From the NCBI GenBank assembly GCA_903927025.1, contig CAIYLG010000056.1, positions 1 to 35,251 of the forward strand: DNA of 35,251 nucleotides. The letters are read 5' to 3'. Below the pieces are notes generated by a model that saw only the letters and a list, made by a program, of their open reading frames with translations, did no database searches and was not told where the DNA came from. Shown here piece by piece: positions 1 to 10,126 of this stretch. Origin of the DNA: an uncultured Armatimonadota bacterium (lineage in GTDB: Bacteria; Armatimonadota; Fimbriimonadia; Fimbriimonadales; Fimbriimonadaceae). The position numbers were made by a program, and so were the translations under genes. Position 1 is the stretch's first letter. Each line of letters starts with the position of its first letter.

Positions 1-30
1 ATCGACAAATCCAGGTCGAAAGCTTTCTGA
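1..30 (+). CDS. Possible 3' end of an upstream gene
   Basis: One plus-strand frame is open from the window edge to a TGA at 28-30 and reads IDKSRSKAF. It is followed 31 bases later by a good intrinsic terminator, which suggests that a plus-strand gene ends about here. The piece is too short to name, and another reading frame could be the real one. Confidence 0.3.
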   Translation: MDKSRSKAF

Positions 31-61
31 ACAACTCTATTTCTTCTTTCAAGGGCAGACC

Positions 62-90
62 AGGCTCAATCGCAAGATTGGGTCTTTTTT
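62..90 (+). terminator. Intrinsic terminator of the upstream gene
   Basis: A 10-bp stem (62-71 with 76-85, including G-U pairs) closes a GCAA tetraloop, and the T run at 85-90 lies directly on its 3' side. A GNRA loop plus a T run is a classic rho-independent terminator. It separates the gene ending upstream from the one starting at 181. Confidence 0.7.
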
Positions 91-180
91 GTGCCCAAAG
101 CGTCCAATCCGATTGGAGAGCCCCGACTTGTCGGAATCGCGTAAACCTTGTCTATGCGATCTCTAACCAAAGCAAGATGA

Positions 181-2103
181 TTGTCTCCCACCTTTTTAGT
201 TCACTGGCGTAGCATAGGTTTCATGCTGGCAGCATCTCTCGCCGTTTTGATGGGACTAAGCGGTCTGTCGACAAAGGGGCAAAGCTCTCTTGACTCGGAC
301 GTCCGCCTAAGGGCCCCGATTACCCTTCGGCTCAAGTGCGTGGCTCTAAGTTCGATGGCAGATGCATTGGGCCGAGCGACAAAGGTGCCCTTAAAGGTCA
401 GCCCAGATATCGCTCAGCGAAAGGTCACCGCCATCTTCCATGACCGCCCTGCCAGTGAGTTCATGAAGGCACTTGAGACGGCGCTGATGATGCAGTGGAA
501 GAGGAGCGGCAATGGATTCACGCTCACCCTGCCCCTAAAGGTCGAAAGAGAAGAAGCAGAACAGCTTGAATCCGAGAGCAATGCCTATCGTGCCGGGCTT
601 GAGGAAGGCATTTCCGCACTCCGCGCCGCTGCTGGTCTTAGTGAAGCCGAGCGTGCGACCCGCACTGCAGAGATCGGTAAGAAAATGAGCGCCCTCATCT
701 CAAGATCCGATGATGAGGCGCAAAAGGCTTCCAGTGCCCTCATCGAAGATCAGATGGTCTTGCGAAACCTCCCGATGCAATCGTTGGTGTCCGCGATAGG
801 GATGCCACCGGCAAAACTGGCTGATGCACTTCTAGGCGGGACGGTTCTCTGCGCCTCTTCGAGGCCGCAGGACGGCCTTCCCGTTCTTGGTTCAGGGTTT
901 ATGGATCGAATCTTGAAGCAAAATCCGGAAGCGGTGGGTGCCCTCGCACTGATGCGGTTCTCGGAGGAGCATCAGTATCTCGAGGGGCGTACGATTGCGG
1001 CTTCTTCAGACCCAAGGCGAGGAAGTACGGTTTCTGGCTTCTTCACTTACACTCCGCTCCTTCACCATTCCGTCGGGCTAAAGTCGTCTCGTCTGCTTGC
1101 CCAGCTTCAGAAATGGAGTTCGATGAAGGATCCCAAGGTCCTCTCACAGCCGGTTGCGGTTGACGGGCCTAAAGAGCCAGATCCAGGCTACTTTTCCCGA
1201 TTTGGCGGGGGAGTGACCCTCACCGAACATCTCGAGTTCCTTGCCGACCATGCCGATATCCCAGTTATCGGAGACGCATTCCGAGTGTTTTGTTCCGGCC
1301 CTGGCTTTGCTGGAGGCGGAACTGTTGAATCCTATATCACCTCTCTGACAAAGTCGACTCCACCGATGGCGGGGAGAGATGGACCTACTGTCAGCTACGT
1401 TGCGAGTCAAAACGGATGGCTCATGGCTCGTCACAGCGCATATTGGCGGCGGATTTCTGCAGAAGTGCCAGAAGATGCCCTATCCGCACTTGAGCATGCT
1501 GCCACCGCAAAAGATCGGGCTGCCATTGATGACTATGCCGCGTTCGCAGTTGGACTGACACCTGCGCAAGTGCGCAGCTTCACTCATGCGGGCTACACGC
1601 GAGCGGTTCGGTTCGATGTCTTGCCGCTGGAGAAGACCATTCCATCCCTTCAGCTTTGGGGTTCGCTAACAGATGTGCAGCGACAACAGGCAAAAATCTC
1701 CGCTGGACCAGGCACGTTCGAGCCAGGACAGGCTCAGAAAGGCTTTGACCTTGCTGCTCTTACTCCTATACAGGCACAGATCGTTCTCTCGGGCTGGTCG
1801 GACAAGATGTGGAATGGTGAGGTCTCCTCGCTAGCTTGGCCCGCATTCTTCTCTCCAAAGGGACTTGCCAATTCCAAGACGTTGTTTGATCTGCGCGAAT
1901 TCTCTTTCGGCGGGGCTTCAGGCACGCGACCAGGTCCCGCTCCTGCGCGAGTAGGACTCAATGGCAGGCAAAGGCGACCAGGCATGGCAGTTCCAAATGG
2001 GGCCGCAATGCTTCAGGGTGCCTTCGAATACCATCTTGCAGGCGACGTCCAGATCACCGATACCTTCGTGGTATCCAGCACCCATCCTTCTGAAGTGAAG
2101 TAA
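181..2103 (+). CDS. Secreted protein with STN-like (secretin/TonB N-terminus-like) segments
   Basis: I do not recognise a named family for the whole protein (640 aa from TTG 181). An in-frame ATG at 223 gives a more conventional signal peptide (MLAASLAVLMGLSGLS) and may be the true start; no clear ribosome binding site decides it. Residues about 46-118 alternate short strands and helices in the manner of the STN domain of secretins and TonB receptors: a 'TLRLKCVALSSMADALGRA' stretch, then a short strand, then 'PASEFMKALETAL'. A second similar stretch lies at about 344-417 (VTLTEHLEFLADHADIPVI ... NGWLMAR). Residues 125-190 are charged and probably helical. The C-terminus is Gly/Pro/Arg-rich. 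It is probably exported to the periplasm; its role is unknown. The next gene starts 28 bases downstream on the same strand. Confidence 0.75.
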   Translation: MSPTFLVHWRSIGFMLAASLAVLMGLSGLSTKGQSSLDSDVRLRAPITLRLKCVALSSMADALGRATKVPLKVSPDIAQRKVTAIFHDRPASEFMKALETALMMQWKRSGNGFTLTLPLKVEREEAEQLESESNAYRAGLEEGISALRAAAGLSEAERATRTAEIGKKMSALISRSDDEAQKASSALIEDQMVLRNLPMQSLVSAIGMPPAKLADALLGGTVLCASSRPQDGLPVLGSGFMDRILKQNPEAVGALALMRFSEEHQYLEGRTIAASSDPRRGSTVSGFFTYTPLLHHSVGLKSSRLLAQLQKWSSMKDPKVLSQPVAVDGPKEPDPGYFSRFGGGVTLTEHLEFLADHADIPVIGDAFRVFCSGPGFAGGGTVESYITSLTKSTPPMAGRDGPTVSYVASQNGWLMARHSAYWRRISAEVPEDALSALEHAATAKDRAAIDDYAAFAVGLTPAQVRSFTHAGYTRAVRFDVLPLEKTIPSLQLWGSLTDVQRQQAKISAGPGTFEPGQAQKGFDLAALTPIQAQIVLSGWSDKMWNGEVSSLAWPAFFSPKGLANSKTLFDLREFSFGGASGTRPGPAPARVGLNGRQRRPGMAVPNGAAMLQGAFEYHLAGDVQITDTFVVSSTHPSEVK

Positions 2104-2131
2104 CAAGGCTGGAAGTCGCTAAAATCAAACC

Positions 2132-4132
2132 GTGATCTTTTGCCTAGCTATCATTGCTTCTCGAGCCGCGCTATCAACTCCTCAAGACCTCACCGTTTAC
2201 GAGGATAAGTTCGGAATCCCGAGCATCAGTGCTCCTTCCGACGCCGAGGCCGCTTATGCCCTCGGATATGTCGAAGCAAAGGATCATGCGGTTCGCATGG
2301 CAACCAACTACAAGCTTGCCAGAGGGCGTCTGGCTGAAATGGCCGGGAAGGGATCTCTCCTTCAGGATGGATTTATCCGCGGACTTGGATTTGAGGCAAG
2401 AGCACAGCAGGCAGCCAAAGAGATTTACGGAGAGCCTGCGGAAATCCTCCGAAGCTTTGTTGAAGGCGCCAACCGAGGCTTGCAAGAGCAAAAGAGCGCG
2501 CTTCCAGCATGGATTGAGCCTGTCACTGATGTTGATGTCCTTTCGTTAGTGCAGTTCATCAACGGCGCATTTCCGCTCCTCGACCTGTCTCAGCATTTGT
2601 CACCGGGCGCCGGTTCCAACCAATTTGCCCTGAGTGCCTCAAAGACAACAACGCGGCACCCGATCCTGTCAATGGACCCGCATCTTGCTTGGGATGGCCA
2701 GGATGGGGGAATCGTATGGCAGGAAGTTGCGATCTATACGCCTGATATCCATTTTCGCGGTGTGGTGATTCCGGGCGAACCGCTCGGTGTCATGGGCCAC
2801 ACCGATCGAGTTGCCTGGTCCATGACCAACAACAACCCCCTCCTCTACACGATCTACACCGTCAAGCTCAACCCTGCAAAGAAATCGGAATACAGCTATC
2901 ACGGTGTCTGGAAGCCATTTCGAACGGAAAAGGCAGAGATGAAGTATTTGGACAAAGGAGAGCTGAAATCCACGACTTCTCCGATGACCTTTACCGAATG
3001 GGGGCCAATGATTCCCTTTAGCAATCGCGCAGTTCGAGTCTCAATCCCAGATCCTGTGACAACCCTTGAGCAGTCCCTGGCGATGCTTCGAAGCAAATCT
3101 GGAGCGGAGTTCCGCAATGCGTTGAAGATGAGGGGGATCTCGATGTGGAACTACGTTTACGGAGACGTCGACGGCACCATTGGTTACCAATACAATGCGC
3201 TGGTTCCCCAGCATGATGAAACGGCTATCAAAGGCAGGACGGCAAGTGGGGACGATCCAAAGTCTGCCTGGGGCGATCTCTGGAGTCTCGACGCCCTTCC
3301 CCACGCGGAGAATCCTACATCAGGAATCCTGATCAACTGCAACTCAGATCCAAAGCTGACCGCTATTCACGAACCGCTCCCAGGTGATTGGCCTACGTAC
3401 GTCACCAGCTACGGGCCGACGACGCGATGGCAGATGCTGTCCAAGCTCCTAGATCAGCGCCTGAGGATCAGCCCGGAGCGGGCTCAGGAGATTGCTACGG
3501 ACTGCACCGTCCCTTTTGCAGACGAAACGATCAAGCGTCTGGCTGGACTGCTCACAATTGGAAAGCCTATTGAGGTTCTCAAGCAGTGGGACCGAAAGGC
3601 GACGATCGACTCGATCGGATGCGCGCTCTACACCTACTGGCTCAGAGAAAAGCCGGAGAATTCTGCACTGACTAAATTGTCCGTCTGGGATAAGGCGCAA
3701 CAAGAATCGGCGACAGCCTCGCTGGCCTCAGCCGCTCAGAAGATGATTGCGGAACAGGGAAGCCTTGAGGTGCGATGGGGTGGAATCCAATATATGCAGC
3801 GTGGTACGATCAAATTACCGGTGCAGGGATTTGGGTACGTAGTTCCAGGTTCTGATCTTGCGGCGGTCAGTCCCGCTTCAGCCGGCGCAGAAACGCTTAA
3901 GTCCGGTCAGTCTCACACAACGTTTGGTTCCAGTTTCCGAATGATCGTATCTCTTGACCCTCACGGAGTGCAGTCTTGGAGCGTTCTGCCATACGGCAAC
4001 TCGAGTAACCCTAAAAGCGTTCACTTCGCCGACCAAATGGAGCTTTATGCCGTAGGGAAGTACAAGCCCACTAACTTTGGCCTCGCCAGCGCTAAAAAAC
4101 TTGCTCAAAACAGCTACCGATTAATCCATTGA
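2132..4132 (+). CDS. Penicillin acylase family protein (Ntn hydrolase)
   Basis: This is a secreted amidohydrolase of the penicillin G acylase/acyl-homoserine-lactone acylase superfamily, which cleaves N-acyl amide bonds. A short N-terminal hydrophobic stretch (about 1-16, from a GTG start) is the likely signal peptide. The opening 'VYEDKFGIPSISA' and 'AAYALGYVEAKD' match the alpha-chain start of the family. 'GAGSNQFALS' carries the autoproteolytic/catalytic serine at residue 162 (codon 2615-2617), followed by the usual Asn. 'DPHLAW' and 'GEPLGVMGHTDRVAWSMTNN' are typical beta-chain motifs. At 666 aa it is slightly short for the family. The substrate cannot be read from sequence: beta-lactams, acyl-homoserine lactones, lipopeptides and acylated amino acids are all possible. 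Its stop overlaps the start of the next gene. Confidence 0.9.
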   Translation: MIFCLAIIASRAALSTPQDLTVYEDKFGIPSISAPSDAEAAYALGYVEAKDHAVRMATNYKLARGRLAEMAGKGSLLQDGFIRGLGFEARAQQAAKEIYGEPAEILRSFVEGANRGLQEQKSALPAWIEPVTDVDVLSLVQFINGAFPLLDLSQHLSPGAGSNQFALSASKTTTRHPILSMDPHLAWDGQDGGIVWQEVAIYTPDIHFRGVVIPGEPLGVMGHTDRVAWSMTNNNPLLYTIYTVKLNPAKKSEYSYHGVWKPFRTEKAEMKYLDKGELKSTTSPMTFTEWGPMIPFSNRAVRVSIPDPVTTLEQSLAMLRSKSGAEFRNALKMRGISMWNYVYGDVDGTIGYQYNALVPQHDETAIKGRTASGDDPKSAWGDLWSLDALPHAENPTSGILINCNSDPKLTAIHEPLPGDWPTYVTSYGPTTRWQMLSKLLDQRLRISPERAQEIATDCTVPFADETIKRLAGLLTIGKPIEVLKQWDRKATIDSIGCALYTYWLREKPENSALTKLSVWDKAQQESATASLASAAQKMIAEQGSLEVRWGGIQYMQRGTIKLPVQGFGYVVPGSDLAAVSPASAGAETLKSGQSHTTFGSSFRMIVSLDPHGVQSWSVLPYGNSSNPKSVHFADQMELYAVGKYKPTNFGLASAKKLAQNSYRLIH

Positions 4133-5049
4133 AACACCTGTCTCCTCGCCCAACAACCTTTATTGAAGTTTCCGAAGCGATTCCCCGCTCGGAGCTGCGC
4201 ATCGTGCTTGCTTCAGAGACGTTTCAGCACACGGGCAGCTTCAAGTACCGAGCGGCCTATCAAGTGGCGCGAAACGCCCCGCATTCACACATCATCACCG
4301 CGTCTTCTGGCAACTACGGCCAGGCATTGGCACTTGCCTGTCGTGTGTTTGACAAGCTTTGCACTGTAGTCATGCCAAATACGTCGGCGAAGGTGAAGGT
4401 GGATGCCGTGGCCAGTCACGGGGCTACCGTGGATCTGATCGACGTTGCCAGCATTTCCCGCGAAGATCGCATCGCGCAACTGGCGGCGGAGTATCCAAGC
4501 GCTTACATCACAAGTGCCTTCGACGACCCTTGGGTCATTGCTGGCAACTCGACGCTGGGAACTGAGATTCTTGAAAAATATCCGGAAGTCCAAAGCATTA
4601 TCGCTCCTGTCGGAGGGGGTGGACTTACTTCCGGTATCGCAAAGGCCGTCCAGGAACATAACAGAAGCGTTCTCGTGATCGGAGCAGAACCGGCCATGGC
4701 AAACGATGCATCGCAATCGCTAAAGGCGGGAAGGCTCATTTCGAATGAGCAGGAACCCCAGACCCTTGCCGATGGTGCTCGTACCCGAAGTCTTGGCAAG
4801 CGGAATTGGGAGATCCTCTTCACACAGGGAGGAATGGCAGAAGTGATCGAGGTGAGCGAGGAGACGATCTGCGAAGCGGTTCGTCTGCTCTTCCTAAAGG
4901 CTAACCTTAAGGTTGAGCCAACCGGCGCGTTGGCCTTTGCGGCCGTGCTCTCCAACCCGGAGAGATTCATGCACGGCGGACTCGTGTGCTGTGTAGTGAG
5001 CGGCGGAAACGTGGACCCACACGTGTACAGCCAGATTCTAAGCGGCTAG
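4129..5049 (+). CDS. Threonine-dehydratase-like PLP enzyme (fold type II)
   Basis: This is probably a serine/threonine dehydratase or a relative such as threo-3-hydroxyaspartate ammonia-lyase or serine racemase. The Schiff-base lysine is K39 in 'TGSFKYRAA'. The substrate loop is 'SSGNYGQA' at 59-66, the phosphate-binding loop is GGGGL at 162-166, and a C-terminal 'SGGNVD' is present. At 306 aa it matches the catalytic domain alone, with no ACT regulatory domain, so feedback-regulated biosynthetic IlvA is unlikely. The TTG start at 4129 overlaps the TGA of the acylase gene (ATTGA), so the two are probably translationally coupled; a hydrolase releasing an amino acid that this enzyme then deaminates is a possible link, by inference only. 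Its TAG shares a CTAG with the convergent pump gene. Confidence 0.88.
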   Translation: MKHLSPRPTTFIEVSEAIPRSELRIVLASETFQHTGSFKYRAAYQVARNAPHSHIITASSGNYGQALALACRVFDKLCTVVMPNTSAKVKVDAVASHGATVDLIDVASISREDRIAQLAAEYPSAYITSAFDDPWVIAGNSTLGTEILEKYPEVQSIIAPVGGGGLTSGIAKAVQEHNRSVLVIGAEPAMANDASQSLKAGRLISNEQEPQTLADGARTRSLGKRNWEILFTQGGMAEVIEVSEETICEAVRLLFLKANLKVEPTGALAFAAVLSNPERFMHGGLVCCVVSGGNVDPHVYSQILSG

Positions 5050-8000
5050 TTTCTAGCCGATTTGGATTCAGACAGGAAGTACAACACGGGAACAGCTATT
5101 CTCGAGAGTAGCGTCGAAGCGATTTCTCCTGCCATTAGAGCAATAGCCAATCCCTGAAAGATCGGGTCAAAAAGGATCACAAACGAACCCACGATGACGG
5201 CTGCCGCCGTCAGCAGCATCGGCCGGAACCGGATCGCGCCAGCATCCACCACCGCTTGCTCAAGGGTAGACCCTTGTCTTCGCCTCAATTCGATGAAGTC
5301 GACAAGGATGATCGAGTTTCGAACGATGATTCCAGCTCCCGCAATGAATCCGATCATGGACGTCGCCGTAAAGAAGGCTCCCATCATCGCGTGGGCGGGC
5401 AGGATGCCTACGAGAGTGAGCGGGATCGGCGCCATGATGACGAGCGGTGTTTTGAAGTTCTGGAACCACGCCACCACGAGGATATAGATGAGCACCAGCA
5501 CCGCGGCAAAGGCGACGCCAAGGTCTCGGAACACCTCATAGGTGATATGCCACTCGCCGTCCCACTTCATTGCTGGCTTGCTGGTGTCCTCCGGCAAGTG
5601 AGTTGATAGGACGTTCAGCTTGATCCCTTTGGGGAGCTTCAGCTTGTCAATCGCCTCATCCATCTTGAGAATCGCATACACCGGGCTCTCGTGCTTGCCC
5701 ACCACGTCGCCGGTTACGTAGACGACTGGCAGAAGGTTCTTGTGATAGATGGTTTTGTCCGTCGGGACCTCTACAAGAGAGACCAACTCAGTTAGAGGCA
5801 CCGGACCTCCTTTTGAAGAATGAACTCGGATGCCAGCAAGCTTCTCCAATCCGCTTCGTTCCGCTCGAGGGAGGCGAAGAATGATGGGGACGTCTTCTCT
5901 CGCCGATTCATCGTGAAGGAGACCCACCGATGATCCGGCGAGGGCAATTGTAAGCGCTTCGCTCGCGGCCTGAACGCTGACTCCAGAGGCGGCCGCCTTC
6001 GTATCATCAACTTTGAGGTTGGTGGTGGACTGGTCATCATCCATGTACCAATCGACATCGGAGACTCCTTCGGTTGTATTGAAGACTTGCTTGATTTTGG
6101 TTGCAGTGTCGAGCCGACTCACTGAGTCTGGGCCGTAGACCTCCGCGACAAGCGTCTCCAGGACAGGGGGGCCGGGAGGAACCTCCGCGACCTTGATTCG
6201 CGCCCCCAATTGGCTCGCAATTCGTGCCAAATCTTCGCGGATGCGTCGCACGATGTCATGGCTCTGTGCTTTGCGATCCGCTTTGTCAACCAGGTTCACC
6301 TGGATGTCCGCCTGGTTAGAACCGGCACGCGTAAAGTAGTGACGAACGAGGCCGTTGAAGTTGTAGGGACCGGATGTTCCGGCATAGACTTCGCAGTCGG
6401 TTACCTCCGGGATCATTCGTGTATACGCCGCCAGAGTTTGGGCGGCGGCAGCCGTTCGCTCAAGGGTCGTGCCAGTAGGCATGTCAACGATGATCTGGAA
6501 TTCGTTCTTATTATCGAACGGAAGCATCTTCACGGTGACGGCCTTAATACCGACGAGCGCCATCGCTCCAAGAAGCATGGCGAAAACGGAACCAAAGAAC
6601 ACCGTCCTCACCTTCCATGAGCGGAGAAGGGGAGTCATGATGCGCCGATAGAGGCGAGTCAGCCCATCCTCCGGACCATCCTCGTCATGAGCATGCCTTC
6701 CGCTCCGTGAATTCTTGAGAATTCGTACCGCCGCCCAAGGGGTAACGATAAAGGCGATGAGCAGTGAGAACAGCATCGCCGAAGAAGCGCCGACTGGGAT
6801 TGGCCGCATATAGGGGCCCATCAAGCCACCGACAAATGCCATCGGCAGAATCGCGGCGATGACTGCGAACGTCGCTAGGATTGTGGGATTTCCAACCTCG
6901 TCCACGGCGGTGATTGCGGTCTGAATGGGCCCGGCTTCCTTGGCCGCCGGCATGCGAAGGTGGCGGACAATATTCTCGACGACTACGATCGCGTCATCCA
7001 CGAGGATACCGATCGAGAAGATCAGAGCAAAGAGGGTGATCCGGTTAAGTGTGAAGCCATACAGGTAGAAGACCAGAAGCGTCAGCGCCAACGTGACGGG
7101 GATAGCCACCAGAACCACCATCGACTCCTTCCAGCCTAGGACCAGTGCGATGAGCAGCGTTACCGATAAGACGGCAATGCCCATGTGGACTAGGAGTTCG
7201 TTCGATTTCTCCGCAGAGGTTGCCCCGTAGTTCCGAGTCGGGGTGACTTCAATATCGCTCGGAATAAGGGTCCCTTTGAGCGTGTCGAGTTTCGCCATGA
7301 CCGCGCCGACGACGTCTATCGCGTTCACACCCTGCCGTTTTGCGATGCTGAGGGTCACGCCGGTTTCGAACTTGGGTGAGCTTTGTGGCTGGGAGCGAGA
7401 GGTGAACTGAACATAATTGCCCGGTTCCTCCCCACCATCCGAAAGGGTCGCAACTTCGTTTAGGTGAATGGGATGACCATTTGAAACGCCGACAGTGCAT
7501 GCTTCCAAATCTGGCTGGGAAGAAAAGAACTGTCCACCACGAATGACCTTCTCTTGGTCTGATGAGGAAAATTTCCCCGAGACCTCGGAGTGATTCGAGC
7601 GGCTGATCGCGGCGGCGACATCCGAAGAAGTGAGGCCAAATCCAGCGAGCCGAGCCTGATCTAGGTCCACTCGCAGCTCTCGCTTTCTCCCCCCGATAAT
7701 TGCGGTCTCGCTCACATTGGGAACGCTCTTGACCGCTTGCTCAACCCTTAGGGCAACTTGGCGCAGAGTCACCGCGTCGACGGTGTGGCTATGAAGCGTT
7801 AGAGCGAGGATCGGCACATCGTCGATGGAGCGAGGCTTGATAATTGGCAGCGAGGCTCCAGGAGGAATCAGGTCGTAATGGCTTTGAATCTTTTCGCGAA
7901 GTCGAACTAGGGCTCGCTCCTGGTCCTGGCCGACCAAGAACCGAACGATGACCATTGACTGACCCGTGGTTGTGGTGGAGTAAACGTACTCAACGCCGGG

Positions 8001-8237
8001 TATCTCCCAGATGAGCTTCTCCAGCGGAGCCGTGACTCGCGTTTCCACCTCCTTGGCGGAGCTTCCGGGCATCGCCACGATCACATCGGCCATTGGCACG
8101 ATGATCTGAGGCTCTTCTTCGCGGGGAATTCGCAAGACGGCAAATCCACCCATGAGCAACGATGCAAGGATGATCAGCGGCGTCAGCTTGCTGTTGATGA
8201 AGGCGCCAGCTAGCCTGCCGGCAAGCCCGGTTTTCAT
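5046..8237 (-). CDS. RND-family efflux transporter permease (AcrB/HAE1-like)
   Basis: This inner-membrane proton-driven pump has 1063 aa, the usual RND length. It shows an N-terminal membrane segment, a periplasmic loop, a cluster of membrane helices, a second periplasmic loop and a C-terminal helix cluster. TM4 carries the paired proton-relay aspartates in '[17 protein letters not shown]'. The opening '[14 protein letters not shown]' matches the family's 'P..e.P.i' pattern after TM1. It lies downstream of its adaptor with an ATGA overlap (8234-8237), so the two form an operon. No TolC-type outer-membrane channel gene is nearby. Drugs or amphiphiles are likelier substrates than metals, but the sequence does not settle it. 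Confidence 0.95.
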   Translation of the reverse strand: MKTGLAGRLAGAFINSKLTPLIILASLLMGGFAVLRIPREEEPQIIVPMADVIVAMPGSSAKEVETRVTAPLEKLIWEIPGVEYVYSTTTTGQSMVIVRFLVGQDQERALVRLREKIQSHYDLIPPGASLPIIKPRSIDDVPILALTLHSHTVDAVTLRQVALRVEQAVKSVPNVSETAIIGGRKRELRVDLDQARLAGFGLTSSDVAAAISRSNHSEVSGKFSSSDQEKVIRGGQFFSSQPDLEACTVGVSNGHPIHLNEVATLSDGGEEPGNYVQFTSRSQPQSSPKFETGVTLSIAKRQGVNAIDVVGAVMAKLDTLKGTLIPSDIEVTPTRNYGATSAEKSNELLVHMGIAVLSVTLLIALVLGWKESMVVLVAIPVTLALTLLVFYLYGFTLNRITLFALIFSIGILVDDAIVVVENIVRHLRMPAAKEAGPIQTAITAVDEVGNPTILATFAVIAAILPMAFVGGLMGPYMRPIPVGASSAMLFSLLIAFIVTPWAAVRILKNSRSGRHAHDEDGPEDGLTRLYRRIMTPLLRSWKVRTVFFGSVFAMLLGAMALVGIKAVTVKMLPFDNKNEFQIIVDMPTGTTLERTAAAAQTLAAYTRMIPEVTDCEVYAGTSGPYNFNGLVRHYFTRAGSNQADIQVNLVDKADRKAQSHDIVRRIREDLARIASQLGARIKVAEVPPGPPVLETLVAEVYGPDSVSRLDTATKIKQVFNTTEGVSDVDWYMDDDQSTTNLKVDDTKAAASGVSVQAASEALTIALAGSSVGLLHDESAREDVPIILRLPRAERSGLEKLAGIRVHSSKGGPVPLTELVSLVEVPTDKTIYHKNLLPVVYVTGDVVGKHESPVYAILKMDEAIDKLKLPKGIKLNVLSTHLPEDTSKPAMKWDGEWHITYEVFRDLGVAFAAVLVLIYILVVAWFQNFKTPLVIMAPIPLTLVGILPAHAMMGAFFTATSMIGFIAGAGIIVRNSIILVDFIELRRRQGSTLEQAVVDAGAIRFRPMLLTAAAVIVGSFVILFDPIFQGLAIALMAGEIASTLLSRIAVPVLYFLSESKSARN

Positions 8238-9706
8238 CGCTGGTCAGCCTCAACACGCTTACCATCAGCGACGGTGTCGATGTGGTCTGTGACGATCCGC
8301 TCGCCTTGCGATAGGCCGGAAAGAATCTCAATAGAAGGGCCCTGTGGCTTCCCAAGTGTGACGATTCGTAGCCGAGCGATGCTTTTGTCATCAAGGACGT
8401 AAGCGTAGTGGAGACCTTCGCGCTCCCACGTTGCAGAAGCAGGGATCAAGATTCCCGCTGAAGTGGTGATCGGTATGAGCGCCTTGCCATACATTCCAGA
8501 CCGGAGCCAGGAAGGATTTCCAACAGAAAGCTTGACGATGTAGCTGTGGGATGTGGCGTCGCCTTGAGGCACGATGTCCAATACCTTTCCAGTCGTGGAC
8601 TTGGAATTTAGCAATACGGACAGCTTCTTGCCCTTTGGCACTTGGGCAAGCATGGTCTCGGGAACGGAAGCTTCCAGCAGGTAATCGCCCCCTTCAATAT
8701 CCAAAAGTGGGGAGCCAATCGTCGACATCGAACCCGGGTCGGCCAGGCGATGCACCACACGGCCAGCATATGGCGCGAAAACCTTTGTATAAGAAAGTCC
8801 AATCTGCGCCGCGTTGAGGCTCGCGGTCGCCTGTTCTCTCTGGGCATTGGCCACCGCCAAATCCTTCATGCGAATCTGAGTTAGAAGCGCATCAGCCTTC
8901 GCTTGGCTGAGAGCGGCGCGGGCCAGATCAATGGCCGCTTTCGCGCGCACCACGTCCTCTTGAGCGCCCCGAATCTCCTGAGAACGGGAGCCTTCAATCG
9001 CCATCTCCTCGGCTTGAGTGGCCGAGTCTCTGTGGGATTTGGCGACGTCATAGCGGTTCTGCGCAATGTCCAGTTCTCGCCGAGAGATGGCTTCGTCTGC
9101 GGCAAGGCGCTTCGCGCGGTCGAGCTCCTTCGAGGCAAGCAACAGGTTGGATTCTGCCTCTTGTGCCGCCAGATGCGCTTGGGCCAACTCTTGCTTTCGC
9201 GCGCCCTGCTGCACTTGGTCGCGGTGCGCAATTGCGGCCGCATGGATAGCGACTGCCTGCCTCACATGCGCTTCTGCCTGAGCAATTCGGGACTGGCTCG
9301 TCCGCGTCTCAACCTCAACCGATGTTTGCGCCCGATCTACACTGGCGCGAGCGGCCTGCAAAGCTGCGCTGCTGGAGGTGGAGGACGCCGCGAGTTCTCG
9401 ATCATCGATCGTGACCAGAAGCTGTCCAGGCAGAACAGTGTCGCCTTCGCGGACGTTCACGGCAGTGACTGTTCCGACCGCTTTGGAGGCTAGGGCAGAA
9501 TGGAGCGAGGCCCTCACGGTGCCACTCGCCTCGAAGTTGACCCTCACCCGCCCAAGTTCGACCTTGGTCACGCTCGCGTGCACGGTCACAGGCTCAGGAG
9601 CACGTGGTGATTCAGTTTCGGGTTTCCCGCAACCTGATATCCATAGAGTTGAAACCCCAACTGGGATCCAACGCACCATGCTTACAACCGACTTTGTCCT
9701 GAACAC
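8234..9706 (-). CDS. RND efflux adaptor lipoprotein (membrane fusion protein, HlyD/AcrA type)
   Basis: This periplasmic adaptor links the RND pump to an outer-membrane channel. A lipobox (ISGC, Cys26 from the GTG start at 9706) indicates lipid anchoring. An ATG at 9679 would give a shorter, also plausible signal peptide. A lipoyl half-motif (around '[19 protein letters not shown]') is followed by an unusually long Ala/Gln/Arg-rich coiled-coil hairpin (about residues 110-310). The second lipoyl half ('[17 protein letters not shown]') and beta-barrel domains come after it. The long hairpin resembles adaptors that reach a distant channel. It is the first gene of the two-gene pump operon and overlaps the permease by 4 bases. 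Confidence 0.93.
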   Translation of the reverse strand: MFRTKSVVSMVRWIPVGVSTLWISGCGKPETESPRAPEPVTVHASVTKVELGRVRVNFEASGTVRASLHSALASKAVGTVTAVNVREGDTVLPGQLLVTIDDRELAASSTSSSAALQAARASVDRAQTSVEVETRTSQSRIAQAEAHVRQAVAIHAAAIAHRDQVQQGARKQELAQAHLAAQEAESNLLLASKELDRAKRLAADEAISRRELDIAQNRYDVAKSHRDSATQAEEMAIEGSRSQEIRGAQEDVVRAKAAIDLARAALSQAKADALLTQIRMKDLAVANAQREQATASLNAAQIGLSYTKVFAPYAGRVVHRLADPGSMSTIGSPLLDIEGGDYLLEASVPETMLAQVPKGKKLSVLLNSKSTTGKVLDIVPQGDATSHSYIVKLSVGNPSWLRSGMYGKALIPITTSAGILIPASATWEREGLHYAYVLDDKSIARLRIVTLGKPQGPSIEILSGLSQGERIVTDHIDTVADGKRVEADQR

Positions 9707-9775
9707 TTCGGAACTAAAGAGCCCAAGTGCATCAAAAAGGATTCATTGGGCGCTGGAATCAATTCACCCGGGAGA

Positions 9776-9799
9776 TTTCCCCGGTTCTGTAGGGGGAAA
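9776..9799 (-). terminator. Hairpin downstream of rnpB
   Basis: TTTCCCC (9776-9782) and GGGGAAA (9793-9799) form a perfect 7-bp stem just past the RNase P P1 helix. It probably ends the rnpB transcript or protects its 3' end. No T run follows on the minus strand, so it is not a textbook terminator. Confidence 0.45.
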
Positions 9800-10119
9800 G
9801 GAGTCGGCCTGTAAGCCGGATTCTGTATTTGTACGGCGATTTATCTACGCGGCCAACCCGGGAAGTCGGCGAGCAGCGTCATCCTTCCCCTATTTGGCCT
9901 TGCTTCAGGTGGGGTTTGCACGGCCGAACGGTTACCCGCGTCGCCGGTGAGCTCTTACCTCACCATTTCACCCTTACCCCGGCAAGCCGAGGCGGTTTGT
10001 TTCTGTTGCACTTTCCGTCGAGTCACCCCGCCCCAGCTTGGCGAGCCTTGCTGGGCACCTTGCTCTGTGAAGTCCGGACTTTCCTCCCTTTCGGGCCGCC
10101 GTCCAGCCAACTCCTGCCT
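9796..10119 (-). ncRNA. rnpB: RNase P RNA (type A)
   Basis: This is the catalytic RNA that matures tRNA 5' ends. Read on the minus strand it shows the conserved 5' block GAGGAAAGTCCGGACTTC, the GTGCAACAGAAACA block, GGGTAAGGGTGAAAtGGTGA-type sequence, and near the 3' end AGATAAAT...ACAGAATCCGGCTTA. The P1 helix pairs 10105-10114 with 9800-9809 (ten pairs including G-U). The length of about 320 nt fits a bacterial A-type RNA. Ends are estimated from P1 and may be off by a few bases. Short open frames on either strand across this RNA are not genes. Confidence 0.96.
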
Positions 10120-10120
10120 C

Positions 10121-10126
10121 ACATTA
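10121..10126 (-). promoter_or_regulatory. Candidate -10 element for rnpB
   Basis: CATAAT on the minus strand lies about 7-12 bases before the P1 helix of rnpB and contains the TAA stop of the methyltransferase gene. Its distance fits a transcript starting at or very near the mature RNA end. No good -35 hexamer is visible at 17 bases. Confidence 0.4.
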
